The translations under genes and the position numbers were made by a program. From JANSWP01 sp041941305 (lineage in GTDB: Bacteria; Bacteroidota; Bacteroidia; Chitinophagales; Saprospiraceae): a stretch of 64,000 nt of DNA. This document shows, one piece after another, positions 62,612 through 64,000 of this stretch. The notes beneath the pieces are model-generated. The model saw only the letters and a list, made by a program, of their open reading frames with translations, was not told the DNA's origin and searched no databases. The stretch spans positions 1-64,000 of the forward strand of contig JBGTQJ010000032.1 in assembly GCA_041941305.1 (NCBI GenBank), read 5' to 3'. Position 1 is the stretch's first letter. Each line of letters begins with the position of its first letter.

Positions 62612-62982
62612 GAATTGGCTTGGGATAGAGAAAGTTTCGGGGCAATTCATTGAGAATTGCCACCGATAACCTATTCCTCCATCAATAGGATCTTGTCGTT
62701 CTTACAAAGTGTTTCAAAGTGCTGAGGGGTAATTCACAATCCTCCAGATAGATTTTCTTAAAGGAAAATAAGTGCTTGTTCGATAGGTGAAAAACGATTA
62801 AGTTGATGCGTTATTCGTCGTTTTAGCCGAAACTATGTGCATTTTTAGATGCTCTAAATCTATTTTTCGGCAAGTTAGCATCAGATTTTTGCATCGGTTA
62901 TTCTAAATCGGCAAAATACTATTGCATTTCGGAACTGTGCTGATATCCACCTCATTTTGAAAAAAGAACAGGATACATTTCA
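62612..62982. other. 371-bp intergenic region with one hairpin
   Basis: GGCAATTC (62641-62648) pairs with GAATTGCC (62654-62661), 30 bp after the end of the DUF1295 frame; it may be a weak terminator. GTTAGCAT at 62874-62881 matches the core of the retron ncRNAs by chance, without their other motifs. Nothing else is evident. Confidence 0.5.
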
Positions 62983-64000
62983 TTATCCCAAACTTTCAAT
63001 TTCCAAATACTTGGAAGGCAAACAGCCAAAGCGCTCCTTAAATACTTGCGTAAAGTGTGCAGGATTTTTGAAGCCAACCGTATAGCAAATTTCAGCTATG
63101 GTCTCAAAGGATTTGTTTTCTAAAAGATGGCGGGCTTTCATTAAACGAGCTTCTTTAAGGTACTGCCCGGGAGATAGTCCCGTATTCGATTTAATTTTTG
63201 TTCGCAGTTGTCGTTCAGAAATAGCCATTTTTTGCGCCAGGTAGCTTACATTGAGACGGCTGTCCCCCATATGTTCTTCAACTACTTTTTCCAAAGCATC
63301 CAACCATTGTGCATCTACTGAAGGGGGCACTTCAAACTGGATACCCACACCTGATTCTGAATGAGGCTTTCGCATATCTTTTCGCAACTCATAATTAGCA
63401 AGCAGATTATCAATTCTTGCCAATAACTCTTCTACGTCGAAAGGTTTTGAGAGATAATCATCTACACCAATTCTTAATGCAAATAATTTATCCTTTGACT
63501 CTACACGTGCGGTAAGCATTACGAAAGGTTTATTTTGCCACTTCGGATGAGCCTTTATCCTTTCAAATAATTCGAAGCCATCCATTTCCGGCATCATCAA
63601 GTCTGAGAGGATTAGGTCAATATCTTTTTCAACTGCCAATTTTTCCAATGCAGTTTTACCATTATCTGCAATTGAAATATTGTATATATGCGAAAGTGTG
63701 GATGCGATAAAATCAGACATATCCTTGTTATCTTCTACCAATAGCACTTTATGTAACTTACCTGTTAATTTAGGTGTATGTTTTTTCGAGATAACAGGTA
63801 TCTGTTCATTTTTAGATACCATATAAGCTTCATCAAATACTTCTTTTTTAGGCAAAAGAAACTTAAAGGTGCTACCATGCCCAAGGACACTTTCTACCGA
63901 CAATTTACCTCCCATCAATTTGGCGTATTCGCTACAAATGGACAAGCCTATCCCTGCACCGCCTGCTTTGACATTGACGTTTTCTTTTTTGGATTGATAA
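62983..64000 (-). CDS. Hybrid two-component regulator, 3' part (partial at window edge)
   Basis: The frame is open to the window end, so the gene starts beyond it; 339 codons are visible. From the edge: the end of an HATPase domain (GGAGIGLSICSEYAKLMGGK, the G2 box), then a receiver domain (VLLVEDNKDMSDF, phospho-Asp in LILSDLMMPEMDGFELF, YLSKPFD), then an AraC-type helix-turn-helix (NVSYLAQKMAISERQLRTKI, ICYTVGFKNPAHFTQVF). This is the hybrid two-component layout in which sensing, phosphorelay and DNA binding occur in one polypeptide, in Bacteroidota often governing polysaccharide use. No target genes are visible in the window. Confidence 0.9.
   Translation of the reverse strand, partial: YQSKKENVNVKAGGAGIGLSICSEYAKLMGGKLSVESVLGHGSTFKFLLPKKEVFDEAYMVSKNEQIPVISKKHTPKLTGKLHKVLLVEDNKDMSDFIASTLSHIYNISIADNGKTALEKLAVEKDIDLILSDLMMPEMDGFELFERIKAHPKWQNKPFVMLTARVESKDKLFALRIGVDDYLSKPFDVEELLARIDNLLANYELRKDMRKPHSESGVGIQFEVPPSVDAQWLDALEKVVEEHMGDSRLNVSYLAQKMAISERQLRTKIKSNTGLSPGQYLKEARLMKARHLLENKSFETIAEICYTVGFKNPAHFTQVFKERFGCLPSKYLEIESLG

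Overview
The window looks like a chromosomal segment of a Bacteroidota bacterium, probably of the Saprospiria. Support comes from a type IX secretion (T9SS) cargo with SprB-type repeats, FtsX-type permeases without an adjacent ATPase, a hybrid two-component regulator ending in an AraC helix-turn-helix, LytTR regulators, DUF5916 and DUF6435 proteins, and TAnnTTTG promoter elements. The taxon is inferred from these families; no rRNA or tRNA gene was seen.

Layout. 114-2070: histidine kinase and OmpR-type regulator. 2377-15058: VOC protein, secreted hypothetical, a five-repeat secreted protein, a membrane protein, a BNR/sortilin-like beta-propeller protein, an FtsX permease and an FAD monooxygenase. 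15206-23624: an apparent retron defence locus. 24331-31698: a 2167-residue T9SS metalloprotease/adhesin and a small membrane-anchored protein. 31868-41533: 2-oxoglutarate dehydrogenase E1, a beta-barrel protein, a YjbR protein, an HhH protein, an aldose epimerase, an alpha/beta hydrolase and a Rieske/glutamate-synthase-like fusion. 41559-52490: regulators (two LytTR, one AraC), outer-membrane and DM13 proteins, small enzymes and two gene remnants. 52635-60260: a three-gene cassette of two paralogues and a 1151-residue partner, of unknown function. 61089-64000: a DUF429 protein, a broken DUF1295 gene and the 3' end of a hybrid two-component regulator.

The main discovery candidate is 15273-23624. 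A four-gene operon (armadillo/HEAT-like protein, winged-helix SWIM zinc-finger protein, WGR-domain protein, retron-type reverse transcriptase) matches the gene content I recall for type XIII retrons. Upstream lie two tandem non-coding elements with retron msr-msd architecture. Each has a1/a2 pairing that ends exactly before a conserved GC, a small msr hairpin, and a long msd hairpin whose arms differ completely between copies while pairing is kept. This is direct covariation evidence for a structured RNA, present twice.

The second candidate is the cassette at 52635-60260. It combines two paralogues that may be TULIP/P47-like with a large protein carrying a propeller-like head and an amphipathic helical tail, none with a signal peptide. 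Third, a DUF1295 reading frame carries TGA at three conserved Trp positions. The intergenic DNA is rich in heptanucleotide tandem repeats and in palindromic elements, several of them in more than one copy.
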